58,048 nt of DNA from assembly GCF_023035815.1 (NCBI RefSeq), contig NZ_CP073174.1:1-58048 (forward strand). The letters run 5' to 3'. The position numbers and the translations under genes were made by a program. A model generated the notes under the pieces. The model was not told where the DNA came from and made no database searches. It worked only from the letters and a program-made list of their open reading frames with translations. The stretch comes from Borrelia parkeri. Lineage in GTDB: Bacteria; Spirochaetota; Spirochaetia; Borreliales; Borreliaceae. Shown here in pieces: positions 1 through 8,284 of this stretch (position 1 is the first letter of the stretch; each line of letters starts with the position of its first letter).

Positions 1-24
1 ATAGAATGTTTATCCATTTATATA

Positions 25-99
25 ACTCATAAGTTTCCACATATAACTCATAAGTTTGCTACTAAAAATTAATAGTTTACACAAAAAACTCATAAGTTT
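25..99. repeat. Subtelomeric 12-bp direct repeats (left)
   Basis: ACTCATAAGTTT occurs at 25-36, 46-57 and 88-99, with a degenerate fourth copy near 140. It is interleaved with AATTAATAGTTT-type units near 68 and 119. No coding potential is seen here. The same array is mirrored at the right end. Confidence 0.8.
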
Positions 100-213
100 A
101 ATTTACCTTTTTATACAAAATTAATAGTTTGCATAAAAAACTCAATAGTTGCTTTAAAAAATATATAGTTACCTCCCTCTTTGCTAGATTAATAGTATTA
201 TATTTATATATAT

Positions 214-975
214 ATGTTCTCTCTAAAAAATTTATTTACTAATAATATACCTTATATCCCTATTCATAAAATTAATCCTGATGAATTTATTCTCATTAGT
301 AATTATCTTATTCTCTCTTCTAGCACTATTCACAATTTACTCGGCATTATTATGGCTTCCGGCATACCTTTAACACATCTAAAAGATCCTTTTATCAAAA
401 TATTTTATACTTTTAATAACAATATTATTACTTATACATTAAGTAATGGTCTACAGTTTCAACAATATTCTTTACTCGAACCCAATGTTATTGCTACTTC
501 CATTATTAAAAATTTAAATAAAAATATTTTATCTTCTATTCATGCATACAAAATTAACTACATCGCTAAAAATATATTCAACTTCTCTATCACTACAAAA
601 CATATAATTTCTATCTACTCTTTGATTGCTAAGTCTAAAATTACCTTCAATAATATCTATTACAATAATACTCATCTCAATATCCTATTAGATAATCAAC
701 CTTGTATACTAGACTTATACGAAAAAATAAACTATATTAAGTCTTTTAACAGACTAAAACTTAATAAAAATAACCTAGATCTATTTAAAAACCATACTAA
801 TAAAACTCTCTCTACTATTGCTTCTCTGGTTGAATCTTTCTTCCTTGATCAAACATCAAACAAAAACCTACATACCCTCAAATCTTATATTAATCTACAC
901 CTCAAACAACTTGGTATACCTTATAAATCTACTAATAGATTGCAAAAACTACTATTATCTCATATATTTTTGTAA
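214..975 (+). CDS. Subtelomeric protein of unknown function (intact left copy)
   Basis: A 253-residue protein that I do not recognise. It is rich in Asn, Ile, Leu and Lys, with no signal peptide, lipobox or clear membrane segment. The C-terminal third is basic and leucine-rich, which would fit nucleic-acid binding, but that is only a guess. It lies wholly inside the terminal inverted repeat and reads inward, opposite to all neighbouring antigen genes, converging on the outermost vlp across a double hairpin at 1158-1214. The coding strand is C-rich and very poor in G, unlike the vlp genes, as expected for a gene on the other replication strand. No strong Shine-Dalgarno precedes the ATG. The right-end copy carries a one-base frameshift. 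Confidence 0.6.
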   Translation: MFSLKNLFTNNIPYIPIHKINPDEFILISNYLILSSSTIHNLLGIIMASGIPLTHLKDPFIKIFYTFNNNIITYTLSNGLQFQQYSLLEPNVIATSIIKNLNKNILSSIHAYKINYIAKNIFNFSITTKHIISIYSLIAKSKITFNNIYYNNTHLNILLDNQPCILDLYEKINYIKSFNRLKLNKNNLDLFKNHTNKTLSTIASLVESFFLDQTSNKNLHTLKSYINLHLKQLGIPYKSTNRLQKLLLSHIFL

Positions 976-1157
976 TTATACATTGTACATTTTTGTGACA
1001 TCTCTTTAAAAAAAATACATAAAAGAAAATAAATTTGTTCACTCAGCAGCAACTATGTACAAATTGATAATAATATATTGCTTGTACTATTGTAATGAAA
1101 ACCTAAAAAAATTTTTTCGACCCCCTAGCTTAATATCAATTAGTAAAAACTAACTTC

Positions 1158-1214
1158 ATACTCAGTATCACTAAAGATACTGAGTATTTAGATAAAAAAG
1201 CAGGAATTCCTGCT
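1158..1214. terminator. Bidirectional double hairpin between convergent genes (left)
   Basis: A perfect 12-bp-arm hairpin (1158-1169 with 1176-1187) is followed by the palindrome AGCAGGAATTCCTGCT (1199-1214). On the minus strand the palindrome is followed by a T run, giving a typical intrinsic terminator for the vlp ending at 1250. The first hairpin could stop the inward subtelomeric gene. Confidence 0.75.
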
Positions 1215-1249
1215 TGTAAAAACTTATTCCAATGAATAACCACACTATA

Positions 1250-2296
1250 TTAATTTGTAGGTTTTACTACACTACTGGAATCTTCTTTTATGCAATCATC
1301 AACATCTTTTAAACATTTATCAACTGTTCTTCTTACAATAGATACTATCTCATTTACAGTTTTACCAACTACTCCTATTAATACTGCATTCACTGCTTGT
1401 CCTGGTGCATGAGTAGCAACAGTTGCTAATTTACCATCCTTTGCCATTGCTCTCAATGCTAAACCTGCTGCTATTGCTGATGCATTTGTTTTAATATCAT
1501 CATGAGCATTTGTATCATCTTTAGTAGCAACTGCAATGTCATAAGCATTTGTTGCTGCACTAATATTACCTGCTTGCTTACTTGTATCCTTAGCTGCTTC
1601 AATTGCTGCTAATATATCTGCACCACTAGCTGCAATTACTGCTCTCCTGGCTCCACTTAGTGCCTTGGCATCACCACCAACATCACCAGTGCCTTTAAAT
1701 AACTTTGCAATCTCTTTAGAATCCTCAATCTGCTTATTAGCATTTCCTTTTGGCTCAGTATCAGCTTCCTTTGCTGCTTCATAAATTAAGTTAATCCCTT
1801 CAACAAGACCCTTAACGCTTGCTGTATTTGCTGGTGCTGCATCCTCAGTATCACCAACATTACCACCAACTTTACCATTAGCACTACCAGTAGCATCCTT
1901 AATTTTACTTGCTCCTTCAACTATCTTTCTTAAAGTATCAATTGCCTTATTAATTGTACTTTCAGCTTTATCTTTTATTAAATTAAACTGCTCATTTCCC
2001 TTTAGCTCTTCTAACTTATCTTTAGCTATTTTCACTGCTTCTCCAACCTTACCCAATCGTTCTCCTACTGCTTTTTTAGTTGTATCTGCAGTAAGACCAA
2101 ATGCTTCTTTTAGTAAATTTCCAAAAGAAACAAAAGCATCCAAAAATAATTGTCTTGAGCTTGCAATTACTTCACTTAAACTTCCAGTCCCTTTCTCTGA
2201 ACCAGTCTTCCCAGCATCAGCAGCCTGTTGTCCACTTCCACAGCTAAGAAGTAAAAATAAAGTCATTAATAACGCACTTAAAGTAATTCTTTTCAT
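1250..2296 (-). CDS. vlp: Variable large protein (Vlp), class D, outermost left
   Basis: A 348-residue outer-surface lipoprotein of the Borrelia Vlp family, the antigen exchanged during relapsing fever. The leader is [19 protein letters not shown] with lipobox Cys19. Class D is marked by QLFLDAFVSFGNLLKEAFGL and GERLGKVG near residues 50-90, and by a cysteine pair (DKCLKDVDDC) near the C terminus that the other classes lack. The start is the ATG 9 nt after AAGGAGG. Its last 140 bases are identical to those of the class D gene at the right end, being part of the terminal inverted repeat. Upstream is only the neighbour's hairpin and the RBS block, with no evident promoter, so it is probably a silent donor. 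Confidence 0.93.
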   Translation of the reverse strand: MKRITLSALLMTLFLLLSCGSGQQAADAGKTGSEKGTGSLSEVIASSRQLFLDAFVSFGNLLKEAFGLTADTTKKAVGERLGKVGEAVKIAKDKLEELKGNEQFNLIKDKAESTINKAIDTLRKIVEGASKIKDATGSANGKVGGNVGDTEDAAPANTASVKGLVEGINLIYEAAKEADTEPKGNANKQIEDSKEIAKLFKGTGDVGGDAKALSGARRAVIAASGADILAAIEAAKDTSKQAGNISAATNAYDIAVATKDDTNAHDDIKTNASAIAAGLALRAMAKDGKLATVATHAPGQAVNAVLIGVVGKTVNEIVSIVRRTVDKCLKDVDDCIKEDSSSVVKPTN

Positions 2297-2338
2297 TATC
2301 ACGTGCCTCCTTTTTTACTCAAGGGGGTAAGATATAGA

Positions 2339-2380
2339 TAAAAGGAAAACAATTCTCATGAAAAGAAAAGTTTCCCTCAA
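2339..2380 (-). terminator. Vlp cassette 3' hairpin
   Basis: The shared 3' block of the vlp ending at 2410. On the minus strand it is the AAATAAAGTCATT word, then an imperfect hairpin with arms GGAAA..GTTTTCC and a T-rich tail. It is probably an intrinsic terminator and also a homology block for recombination. Confidence 0.65.
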
Positions 2381-2409
2381 ATGACTTTATTTAGTTATGT
2401 ATATTGTTA

Positions 2410-3471
2410 TTAATTCTGATTATTAACTTTTGTTTCAGGGATCTGATTATCAGTAGTTACAGGAGTATCAGTAGAATTAAATTTCATAGCATCTTTAACT
2501 TCCTTAAGTCCCACGTCAATAGTATCTCTTATTGCAATAGTTAATGTACTTAACGCCTTAGTAACAGCACTTACTGCTGCATTCTCCACTGCTTTCTTTG
2601 CATCAACACTAGCAGCATCACTAGGACCAGCAAATTTACCACCTTTAGCCATAGACCTTAAAACTACAGCACCTGCTATAGTTGCATCTTTAGGGATAGC
2701 ACCAGCATTCCCAGTTGTTTCTTTAGCTAGCTTAGCAGCATCACCACTTTCTTTAACCATAGTTTTTAAGATATCAGCACCAGTTACTGCTCCAACAGCT
2801 TTTGCTGCATCAGCAGCTGATTTTTTTGCATTCTCAGCAGTGCCAACATTAGCAGTAGCAAATAATTTACCTGCTTCACCATCCCCAGCAGCAGCGGTTC
2901 TTGCAGTAGAACCATCACTAGCCTTTTTATCATCCCCCGCCTCAGGATTTCCTTCTTTAAGTACTACACCTACAATCTTTCCAATTCCTTCACTAAGAGA
3001 CTTAACTGAAGCTTCTTCACCAGCAGCACCTGCATTTTGGTCAGCAACATTAGCTATTGGATTACTATCAGAACCAATAGCTTCACTAGCAGTCTTAGCC
3101 CCTTGGATTATTTTATCAAGAGTATTAGTAATTAAAGCTTTGACAGCGGTATCAGTAGCCTCTGAATTAGGATTATTCTCAGATTTCATGTCAGCAACAA
3201 TTTTATTAAGCTTATCCTTAATGCCTTGTACAACATCATGGACTTTCTTAAAGTAAGCTGCAACATCAGACTTTTTAGTATTAGTATTAAACCCTAAAAC
3301 CCCTCCAACCATATCAGAAAGGGAAGTAAAAACATTTAAGAAGTCATTACTTAAACTAATAATAGATTTCAAGAATCTACTCTGAGGATCCTCAGCCTTA
3401 GTACTGCCACTCCCACAACCAAGAAGTAAAAATAAAGTCATTAATAATGCACTTAAAGTAATTCTTTTCAT
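2410..3471 (-). CDS. vlp: Variable large protein, class B
   Basis: A 353-residue Vlp lipoprotein. The leader is [10 protein letters not shown].. with lipobox LLLGC, followed by [19 protein letters not shown] and the class B signature [14 protein letters not shown]. The Ala/Gly/Asp-rich middle is the variable part. The conserved elements GAVTGADIL and [12 protein letters not shown] precede the C-terminal helix [19 protein letters not shown]. The in-frame ATG six codons upstream of MKRIT is rejected because the RBS spacing fits the MKRIT ATG. It follows bdr at 3690-4211 in the direction of transcription, separated by about 220 bases of a conserved upstream block shared by other vlp genes that follow a bdr. 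Confidence 0.93.
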   Translation of the reverse strand: MKRITLSALLMTLFLLLGCGSGSTKAEDPQSRFLKSIISLSNDFLNVFTSLSDMVGGVLGFNTNTKKSDVAAYFKKVHDVVQGIKDKLNKIVADMKSENNPNSEATDTAVKALITNTLDKIIQGAKTASEAIGSDSNPIANVADQNAGAAGEEASVKSLSEGIGKIVGVVLKEGNPEAGDDKKASDGSTARTAAAGDGEAGKLFATANVGTAENAKKSAADAAKAVGAVTGADILKTMVKESGDAAKLAKETTGNAGAIPKDATIAGAVVLRSMAKGGKFAGPSDAASVDAKKAVENAAVSAVTKALSTLTIAIRDTIDVGLKEVKDAMKFNSTDTPVTTDNQIPETKVNNQN

Positions 3472-3689
3472 TATCACGTGCCTCATTTTTTACTCAACTC
3501 AGGAGGGTAAGATAGTTAACAAGCTTTGAACAAAATAACAAAGCTAAAACATAAATATTGTAACCTTACAGATACTGTGTGTGATTCAACAATAAATAAA
3601 ATTGATTGTTACTAACAAATAATTAAATAATTTTTGTAAAAAAATAATTGACAGAAAGTCATTTAAAGAAGGAAGATAATTAAATAAAT

Positions 3690-4211
3690 TTACTTTACTA
3701 ATAATGACATTAATGCTAAAAATATTCCTATATTAAGGGTAATAAGGGTACCAAACATCCAATTATGTAATCTTGATGTACTATCAAACTTAATTTTATT
3801 AATTTCCATATCTTTTCTAACAAGAAAAACCTCATTGCTCACAGATGCAATATCAGATTTTAACTCACTTTTAACGTTGTCAATCTTATTATCAAGTTCA
3901 TTAAATTTAGTATCTATTTTGCTATCAAGTTCATTGAATTTAGTATCTATCTTAGTGTTAAGATTATTCTCAACTGTATCTATTTTGTTATCAAGTTCAG
4001 TCTTGACAGATTTAATTTCAGCTTGTAAAAGAGCTTCAACCTTTTCAAGTTTTATATCAAAGTTTTCTTTTAAGAATTCAATATCTTTATAAGTCAGTTC
4101 ATTACGATAGTACCTGTAAGATAAATCAATAGCAATATCTCTCTTAATACCGGCTTTAGTAAGTTCAGCTATAACCATTTGCTGTGTAATTACTGGTTGA
4201 GCAAGTCCCAT
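3690..4211 (-). CDS. bdr: Bdr protein (Borrelia direct repeat family)
   Basis: A 173-residue Bdr protein. The conserved N-terminal domain (GLAQPVITQQMVIAELTKAG..LSYRYYRNELTY) runs to about residue 60. It is followed by a helical, probably coiled-coil region built on the KID tripeptide (NKIDT, TKFNELDSKIDT), then a C-terminal membrane helix (WMFGTLITLNIGIFLALMSL) ending LLVK. Bdr proteins are thought to be inner-membrane anchored, and their function is not settled. RBS TAAGGAG is just upstream. Behind it lies a TATAAT box, and behind that a terminase remnant. Confidence 0.92.
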   Translation of the reverse strand: MGLAQPVITQQMVIAELTKAGIKRDIAIDLSYRYYRNELTYKDIEFLKENFDIKLEKVEALLQAEIKSVKTELDNKIDTVENNLNTKIDTKFNELDSKIDTKFNELDNKIDNVKSELKSDIASVSNEVFLVRKDMEINKIKFDSTSRLHNWMFGTLITLNIGIFLALMSLLVK

Positions 4212-4231
4212 AAAAAACTCCTTATGTAATT

Positions 4232-4262
4232 ATTATATAATATCTTAAGTATTACAGGAACC
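4232..4262 (-). promoter_or_regulatory. Conserved bdr promoter
   Basis: A minus-strand TATAAT (4232-4237) lies 20 bases before the ATG within a block, GGAACC..ATATTATATAATAATTAC, shared by the ten bdr loci. The -35 element is weak. Confidence 0.55.
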
Positions 4263-4323
4263 TTATCTTAGTAAAATGGGCTTTAAGAAAACGGGGATCC
4301 AAAGTCAATAACATATATGATGC

Positions 4324-4636
4324 TTACATGCTATCTAATGAATCATCATCACTCTTACCATCTCCTTTGTACTTATAAATATCAGATATAGCTGACTTAC
4401 TTGAATAATCCATAATACTGTAATTCTAGTAAATTTATTACTTATAGGTTTAATTGGTACAAGCTTAACTTATGACTCATACCTGCTCTAAGGTTAAGAA
4501 AGGTTTTAGTCACATTCCCATGACCAAAAACGTTATCCCTATCTTTAACATATAGTGTTAGGCCAATTTTCTTTAGTTTATAAAAAAGCTCAAATGCAAT
4601 CTTACCATCAATCCGTTGTTGAATGATTGCTGTCAA
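4324..4636 (-). pseudogene. Phage terminase large subunit, C-terminal remnant
   Basis: A remnant of the PBSX-type terminase nuclease domain. Readable parts are the stretch DGKIAFELFYKLKKIGLTLY, the stretch DNVFGHGNVTKTFLNLRAG, and after a deletion and frame change DYSSKSAISDIYKYKGDG ending DDSLDSM, the usual Asp-rich end of such nucleases. This copy lacks about 40 bases present in the copies at 11409 and 24619. It sits directly upstream of bdr. The assignment rests on motif recognition only. Confidence 0.5.
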
Positions 4637-4669
4637 TACTATTTAAACCTGAATTATTAGATATAGATA

Positions 4670-4706
4670 AAGGAAAACAATTCTTATGAAAAGAAGAGTT
4701 TTCCTA
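4670..4706 (-). terminator. Vlp cassette 3' hairpin
   Basis: GGAAAAC..GTTTTCC hairpin following the vlp that ends at 4748, preceded by AAATAAAGTCATT on the minus strand. Confidence 0.65.
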
Positions 4707-4747
4707 AAATGACTTTATTTAGTTATGTATATTGTTATTAATTCTAA

Positions 4748-5785
4748 TTATTGACCTTTAGTTTCAGAAAATTGCCTATCAGTAGTTACAGGAGTATCAA
4801 TAGAATTAAATTTCATAGCATCTTTAACTTCTTTAAGTCCCACGTCAATAGTATTTCTTATTGCAATAGTTAAAGTACCCAATGCCTTAGTTACTGCACT
4901 TGTTGCTGCTCCCTCTATTGTTTTTTTTGCATCATTAGCATTGTTACCATTAGCAAATTTACCATCCTTTGCCATGGCTCTTAAAGCTATACCCCCTGCA
5001 ATAGTTCCATCTTTAGCATTAGCTGCAACACCAGCAATAGCGGCAGAATTTTTAGCTAGTTTAGCAGCATCACCATTATCTTTAACCATGGCTTTCAAGA
5101 TGTCAGCGCCAGTTACAGCACCAACAGCTTTAGCAGCATCAGCAGCTGCTTTTTTATCATCTCCAGCAGCACCAGTACTACCATCAAACAATTTACCTGC
5201 TCCATCATTATTTCTTACATTAAGCTCCTCAGCTTTTTTATTATCACCAGCATCAGCATTTCCTACATCTTTAAGAACCACATCTACTATACTTTTAATT
5301 CCATTTATTAACTTATCAACCCCAGTCCCTGCAACACCAGCAGCATTGGCAGCAGCAACATTAGCAAGCGAGTCACTAGCATCAGAACCAATAGCCTCAC
5401 TAGCAGTTTTAGCTCCATCAATTATTTTATCAAGAGTATTAGTAATTAGAGCTTTGACAGCGGTATCAGTAGCCTCTGAATTAGGATTATTATCAGATTT
5501 CATATCAGCAACAATTTTCTCAAGGGATGTCTTAGTAGATGAAACAGTGTCATGAACAGTTTTAAAGTAAGCTGCAACATCAGACTTTTTAGTATTAGTA
5601 TTAAACCCTAAAACCCCTCCAACCATATCAGAAAGGGAAGTAAAAACATTTAAGAAGTCATTACCTAAACTAATAACTGACTTTAAGAATCTACTCTGAG
5701 GATCCTCAGCCTTAGTACTACCACTACCACAGCTAAGAAGTAAAAATAAAGTCATTAATAACGCACAAAAAGTAATTCTTTTCAT
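4748..5785 (-). CDS. vlp: Variable large protein, class B
   Basis: A 345-residue Vlp lipoprotein. The leader is [19 protein letters not shown], so this class B gene carries the FC leader while the class B gene at 2410 carries the LS leader. The class B signature [14 protein letters not shown] is followed by [19 protein letters not shown]. The variable middle is Ala/Asn/Gly-rich. [12 protein letters not shown] and [12 protein letters not shown] precede the conserved [19 protein letters not shown]. The next gene (5909) begins its RBS block right after this cassette's partner hairpin, so cassettes are packed with under 130 bases between them. Confidence 0.93.
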   Translation of the reverse strand: MKRITFCALLMTLFLLLSCGSGSTKAEDPQSRFLKSVISLGNDFLNVFTSLSDMVGGVLGFNTNTKKSDVAAYFKTVHDTVSSTKTSLEKIVADMKSDNNPNSEATDTAVKALITNTLDKIIDGAKTASEAIGSDASDSLANVAAANAAGVAGTGVDKLINGIKSIVDVVLKDVGNADAGDNKKAEELNVRNNDGAGKLFDGSTGAAGDDKKAAADAAKAVGAVTGADILKAMVKDNGDAAKLAKNSAAIAGVAANAKDGTIAGGIALRAMAKDGKFANGNNANDAKKTIEGAATSAVTKALGTLTIAIRNTIDVGLKEVKDAMKFNSIDTPVTTDRQFSETKGQ

Positions 5786-5828
5786 TATCACGTGCCTCCC
5801 TATCATTCAAAGAGGCAAGATATAGGTA

Positions 5829-5868
5829 AAAGGAAAACAGTTCTTATAAAAAGAAGAGTTTTCCTCAA
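5829..5868 (-). terminator. Vlp cassette 3' hairpin
   Basis: GGAAAAC..GTTTTCC hairpin behind the vlp ending at 5909. Confidence 0.65.
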
Positions 5869-5908
5869 ATGACTTTATTTAGTTATGTTGATTAATAATT
5901 ATTTATTG

Positions 5909-6958
5909 TTACTGTCCACTAGTTGCTGTTTCTGCGGGTGTAGTAGCTTCTACAGATTTATCTTCTTGTGTAACTGTAGCAAGAGCTGCACTTATTGTCT
6001 TTAAACCACTATCAACAGTATTCCTAATAGCAATAATAAGGGTACTTAAAGTCTTACCAACAGCACTAGCAGCTGCACCATTAACTGCATGAGCTGATTT
6101 CTCTTCATTTTGTTTAGCAGCAAATTTACCACCCTTTGCCATTGCTCGCAGTGCTATACCCGCAGCAATAACTGCATCTTTCTTTGCTGATTCTATTGTA
6201 ATCTCTTTAGCGGCTTCTGCCTTAGCAGCAGCAATCTCAGCAGCATTCTTTGCTGTCTCAACTTTAATCTCACCAGTACCAGCCTCAGCAGAGCTAGCAA
6301 TAGCTTGTAATATGTCAGCCCCAGTTACTGCACCAATTGAAGCACTAGCAGCTGCTGCATGTGCTTCTGTTCCATCAGCGTCTTTAGTCCCAAACAATTT
6401 ACCAATTGACTTTTTCTCAGCTTCGGCAGTTTTAGTAACTCCTGCATTTCCCTCATTTGATTTTAAAACTATCCCGACAATTTCTTTAATTCCTTTAACT
6501 AGTGAGTTGACACTTGTAGCATCTGCTGCTACAGCATCTTGATTGTGTACAGCATTACCAATAGCATCGCTACCAATAGCTCCTGTTGCTGCTGTCTTAG
6601 CCCCTTCTGCGATCTTGTCTAATGTTCCTGTGATAAAAGTATCAACGACTGATTTAAGTTTCAAGTAATTTCCATTTTTTGCAACTTCATCTTGTAATTT
6701 CTTTTTAACAGATGTCATAGTCTCTGCAATTTTAGTGAAATAAGCTCCAATATCTTCCTTTTTAGTGTCAGCCTTAATACCAAAAGCGCCAGCAAGCATA
6801 TCAGAAAGAGAAGTAAAAACATCTAAGAACCCTTTACCTAAATTAGCAATAGAAGTTAAGAAAGTGGTTTTAGGATCTTCCGTCTTAGTACTACCACTAC
6901 CACAACTCAGAAGTAAAAATAAAGTCATTAATAACGCACAAAAAGTAATTCTTTTCAT
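5909..6958 (-). CDS. vlp: Variable large protein, class A
   Basis: A 349-residue Vlp lipoprotein with FC leader. After Cys19 come TEDPKTTFLTSIANLGKG and the class A signature [20 protein letters not shown]. The variable middle includes an Ala/Glu/Lys run (AAEIAAAKAEAAKEI) that resembles the class A gene at 8285. The C terminus has [26 protein letters not shown] and VTQEDKS. The open frame extends 28 codons upstream, but that stretch runs through the neighbour's terminator hairpin and is not believed; the MKRIT ATG has the RBS. Confidence 0.93.
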   Translation of the reverse strand: MKRITFCALLMTLFLLLSCGSGSTKTEDPKTTFLTSIANLGKGFLDVFTSLSDMLAGAFGIKADTKKEDIGAYFTKIAETMTSVKKKLQDEVAKNGNYLKLKSVVDTFITGTLDKIAEGAKTAATGAIGSDAIGNAVHNQDAVAADATSVNSLVKGIKEIVGIVLKSNEGNAGVTKTAEAEKKSIGKLFGTKDADGTEAHAAAASASIGAVTGADILQAIASSAEAGTGEIKVETAKNAAEIAAAKAEAAKEITIESAKKDAVIAAGIALRAMAKGGKFAAKQNEEKSAHAVNGAAASAVGKTLSTLIIAIRNTVDSGLKTISAALATVTQEDKSVEATTPAETATSGQ

Positions 6959-7001
6959 TATCACGTGCCTCCTTATTAACTCAAGGGGGCAAGATATAGC
7001 T

Positions 7002-7042
7002 AAAAGGAAAACAGTTCTCATAAAGAGAAAAGTTTTCCTCAA
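7002..7042 (-). terminator. Vlp cassette 3' hairpin
   Basis: GGAAAAC..GTTTTCC hairpin behind the vlp ending at 7075. Confidence 0.65.
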
Positions 7043-7074
7043 ATGACTTTATTTAGATTATTTAAATAGATAAT

Positions 7075-8163
7075 TTATTTAGCAGCAGCCGGTTGAGTAG
7101 TAGAACTAGCTTCAGCTGATTCAGTAGTAGTTTCAGAGTACTGTATTCCCTTAACAGCTTCTCTTATCTTATCTAGATTGCTTGATACTGTTTTTCTAAT
7201 TATAAAATCAAGAACTCCTAATACCTTATTTACAGCCGTTACAGCTGCTGATTTAACTGCTTCAGTATCTGCAGCATTAGCACTGAATTTACCACCTTTA
7301 GTCATAGCCTTAAGAGCAACAGCAGCTGCTAGATCTGCGTTACTCTTTGCGCCAGCTCCTGCATCTGCATTATTATTAGAAGCAGCTAGTGCTCCTGCTT
7401 CATTATCCGTACCAGCATTAAGCTTAGCAGCAGCAGTAGCCTTAGCATTCTTAATCTTGTCAATCATAGCCCATGGATCTGCTTTAGATACTTCAACTGC
7501 TAACTTATCACCAGCTCCAGCAGAAGCCTTGGCAGTATGCCCTCCAAGTACAGCAATAGCATCAGTAGCATTAGCAGCTACAGCTATCTGATTACCAACA
7601 TTTCCGGGTTTGATTTCTATGCCAGATTTCTTTGCTACTTCAATAATTGAACTTACACTTTTAATTATAGTATCAACGCCAACCTCTTCAGCTGCAGCAG
7701 GAGGATTATCAACATTATCACCAATAGAAGAACTATCATTAGTTATACTAGCCATTTTGGTTACAGAGTCAATTAGCTTTGCAATAACGTCACTAGCACT
7801 GTTAATTGCATCTTCAACTAATTTAATTGTGCTGCTATTAGCATTTTTTGCTTCAGATATTTCATCTGATAGCTCTTTTAATTTCCCATTAGTATCTACC
7901 AAACCTTTTTTTATTTTCCCAAAGTGTTCACCAACTTTACTTTTCTGGTCACCCGATTTAACAGCTGTAAATCCCAAAGCATCCCCAATAGCATTACCAA
8001 AGACGCCAAAAATCTCGTAAAACCCATGTCCTATCTTAACTAATGAATCTAAGAAAGTATTCTTACTCTCAGCAGCCAATTTCTCAGCTTGAAGTTGTCC
8101 ACTGCCACAACTAAGAAGCAAAAATAAAGTCATTAATAACGCACAAAAAGTAATTCTTTTCAT
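7075..8163 (-). CDS. vlp: Variable large protein, class E (only intact copy)
   Basis: A 362-residue Vlp lipoprotein and the only complete class E gene here. The FC leader with Cys19 is followed by [19 protein letters not shown], then the class signature [20 protein letters not shown] and VGEHFGKIKKGL. The middle has [15 protein letters not shown], missing from the broken copy at 21203. The C terminus reads [20 protein letters not shown] and ends in an Ala/Thr/Gln-rich tail. Three other class E loci (13397, 21203, 50344) are truncated or frameshifted, and this gene could serve as reference for them. Confidence 0.93.
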   Translation of the reverse strand: MKRITFCALLMTLFLLLSCGSGQLQAEKLAAESKNTFLDSLVKIGHGFYEIFGVFGNAIGDALGFTAVKSGDQKSKVGEHFGKIKKGLVDTNGKLKELSDEISEAKNANSSTIKLVEDAINSASDVIAKLIDSVTKMASITNDSSSIGDNVDNPPAAAEEVGVDTIIKSVSSIIEVAKKSGIEIKPGNVGNQIAVAANATDAIAVLGGHTAKASAGAGDKLAVEVSKADPWAMIDKIKNAKATAAAKLNAGTDNEAGALAASNNNADAGAGAKSNADLAAAVALKAMTKGGKFSANAADTEAVKSAAVTAVNKVLGVLDFIIRKTVSSNLDKIREAVKGIQYSETTTESAEASSTTQPAAAK

Positions 8164-8205
8164 TATCACGTGCCTCCTTTTTTACTCAAGGGGGTAAGAT
8201 ATAGA

Positions 8206-8259
8206 TAAAAGGAAAACAATTCTTATAAAAAGAAAAGTTTTCCTCAAATGACTTTATTT
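8206..8259 (-). terminator. Vlp cassette 3' block with inverted leader word
   Basis: GGAAAAC..GTTTTCC hairpin with AATGACTTTATTT at 8247-8259 on the plus strand. The same cassette's leader has this word on the opposite strand (9287-9299), so the gene body is bracketed by 13-bp inverted repeats. Confidence 0.7.
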
Positions 8260-8284
8260 AGTTATGTTTATTGATAATTATTTA

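Larger units (their letters stand above)
1..1390. repeat. Left terminal inverted repeat
   Basis: This segment reappears in reverse complement at 56639-58030. By eye I found only two differences, both single-base: a 6 versus 7 base A/T run near 165, and one extra T in the right copy near 57250. It contains subtelomeric repeats, an inward gene, a double hairpin and the last 140 bases of the outermost vlp. The first base corresponds to 58030, so about 18 bases of the telomere tip are missing on this side. Confidence 0.95.

Noticed and set aside
2294..2302. GTG two codons before MKRIT as the start of vlp/vsp genes
   Set aside because: It is three bases from the Shine-Dalgarno, and the vsp at 23181 has GTAATAATG, so GTG cannot be the family start.
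4941..5555. Long Ala/Ser/Leu-rich open frames antisense to vlp genes (also at 7178, 9587, 16864, 22119, 49301 and others)
   Set aside because: They mirror the Ala/Gly/Lys-rich vlp codons, have no ribosome-binding sites of their own and no conserved start; they are composition shadows.
5909..7042. N-terminally extended vlp starts (also at 16875, 19103, 43918, 54441)
   Set aside because: The extra codons run through the neighbouring hairpin and RBS block; the MKRIT ATG has correct spacing and begins a proper lipoprotein leader.
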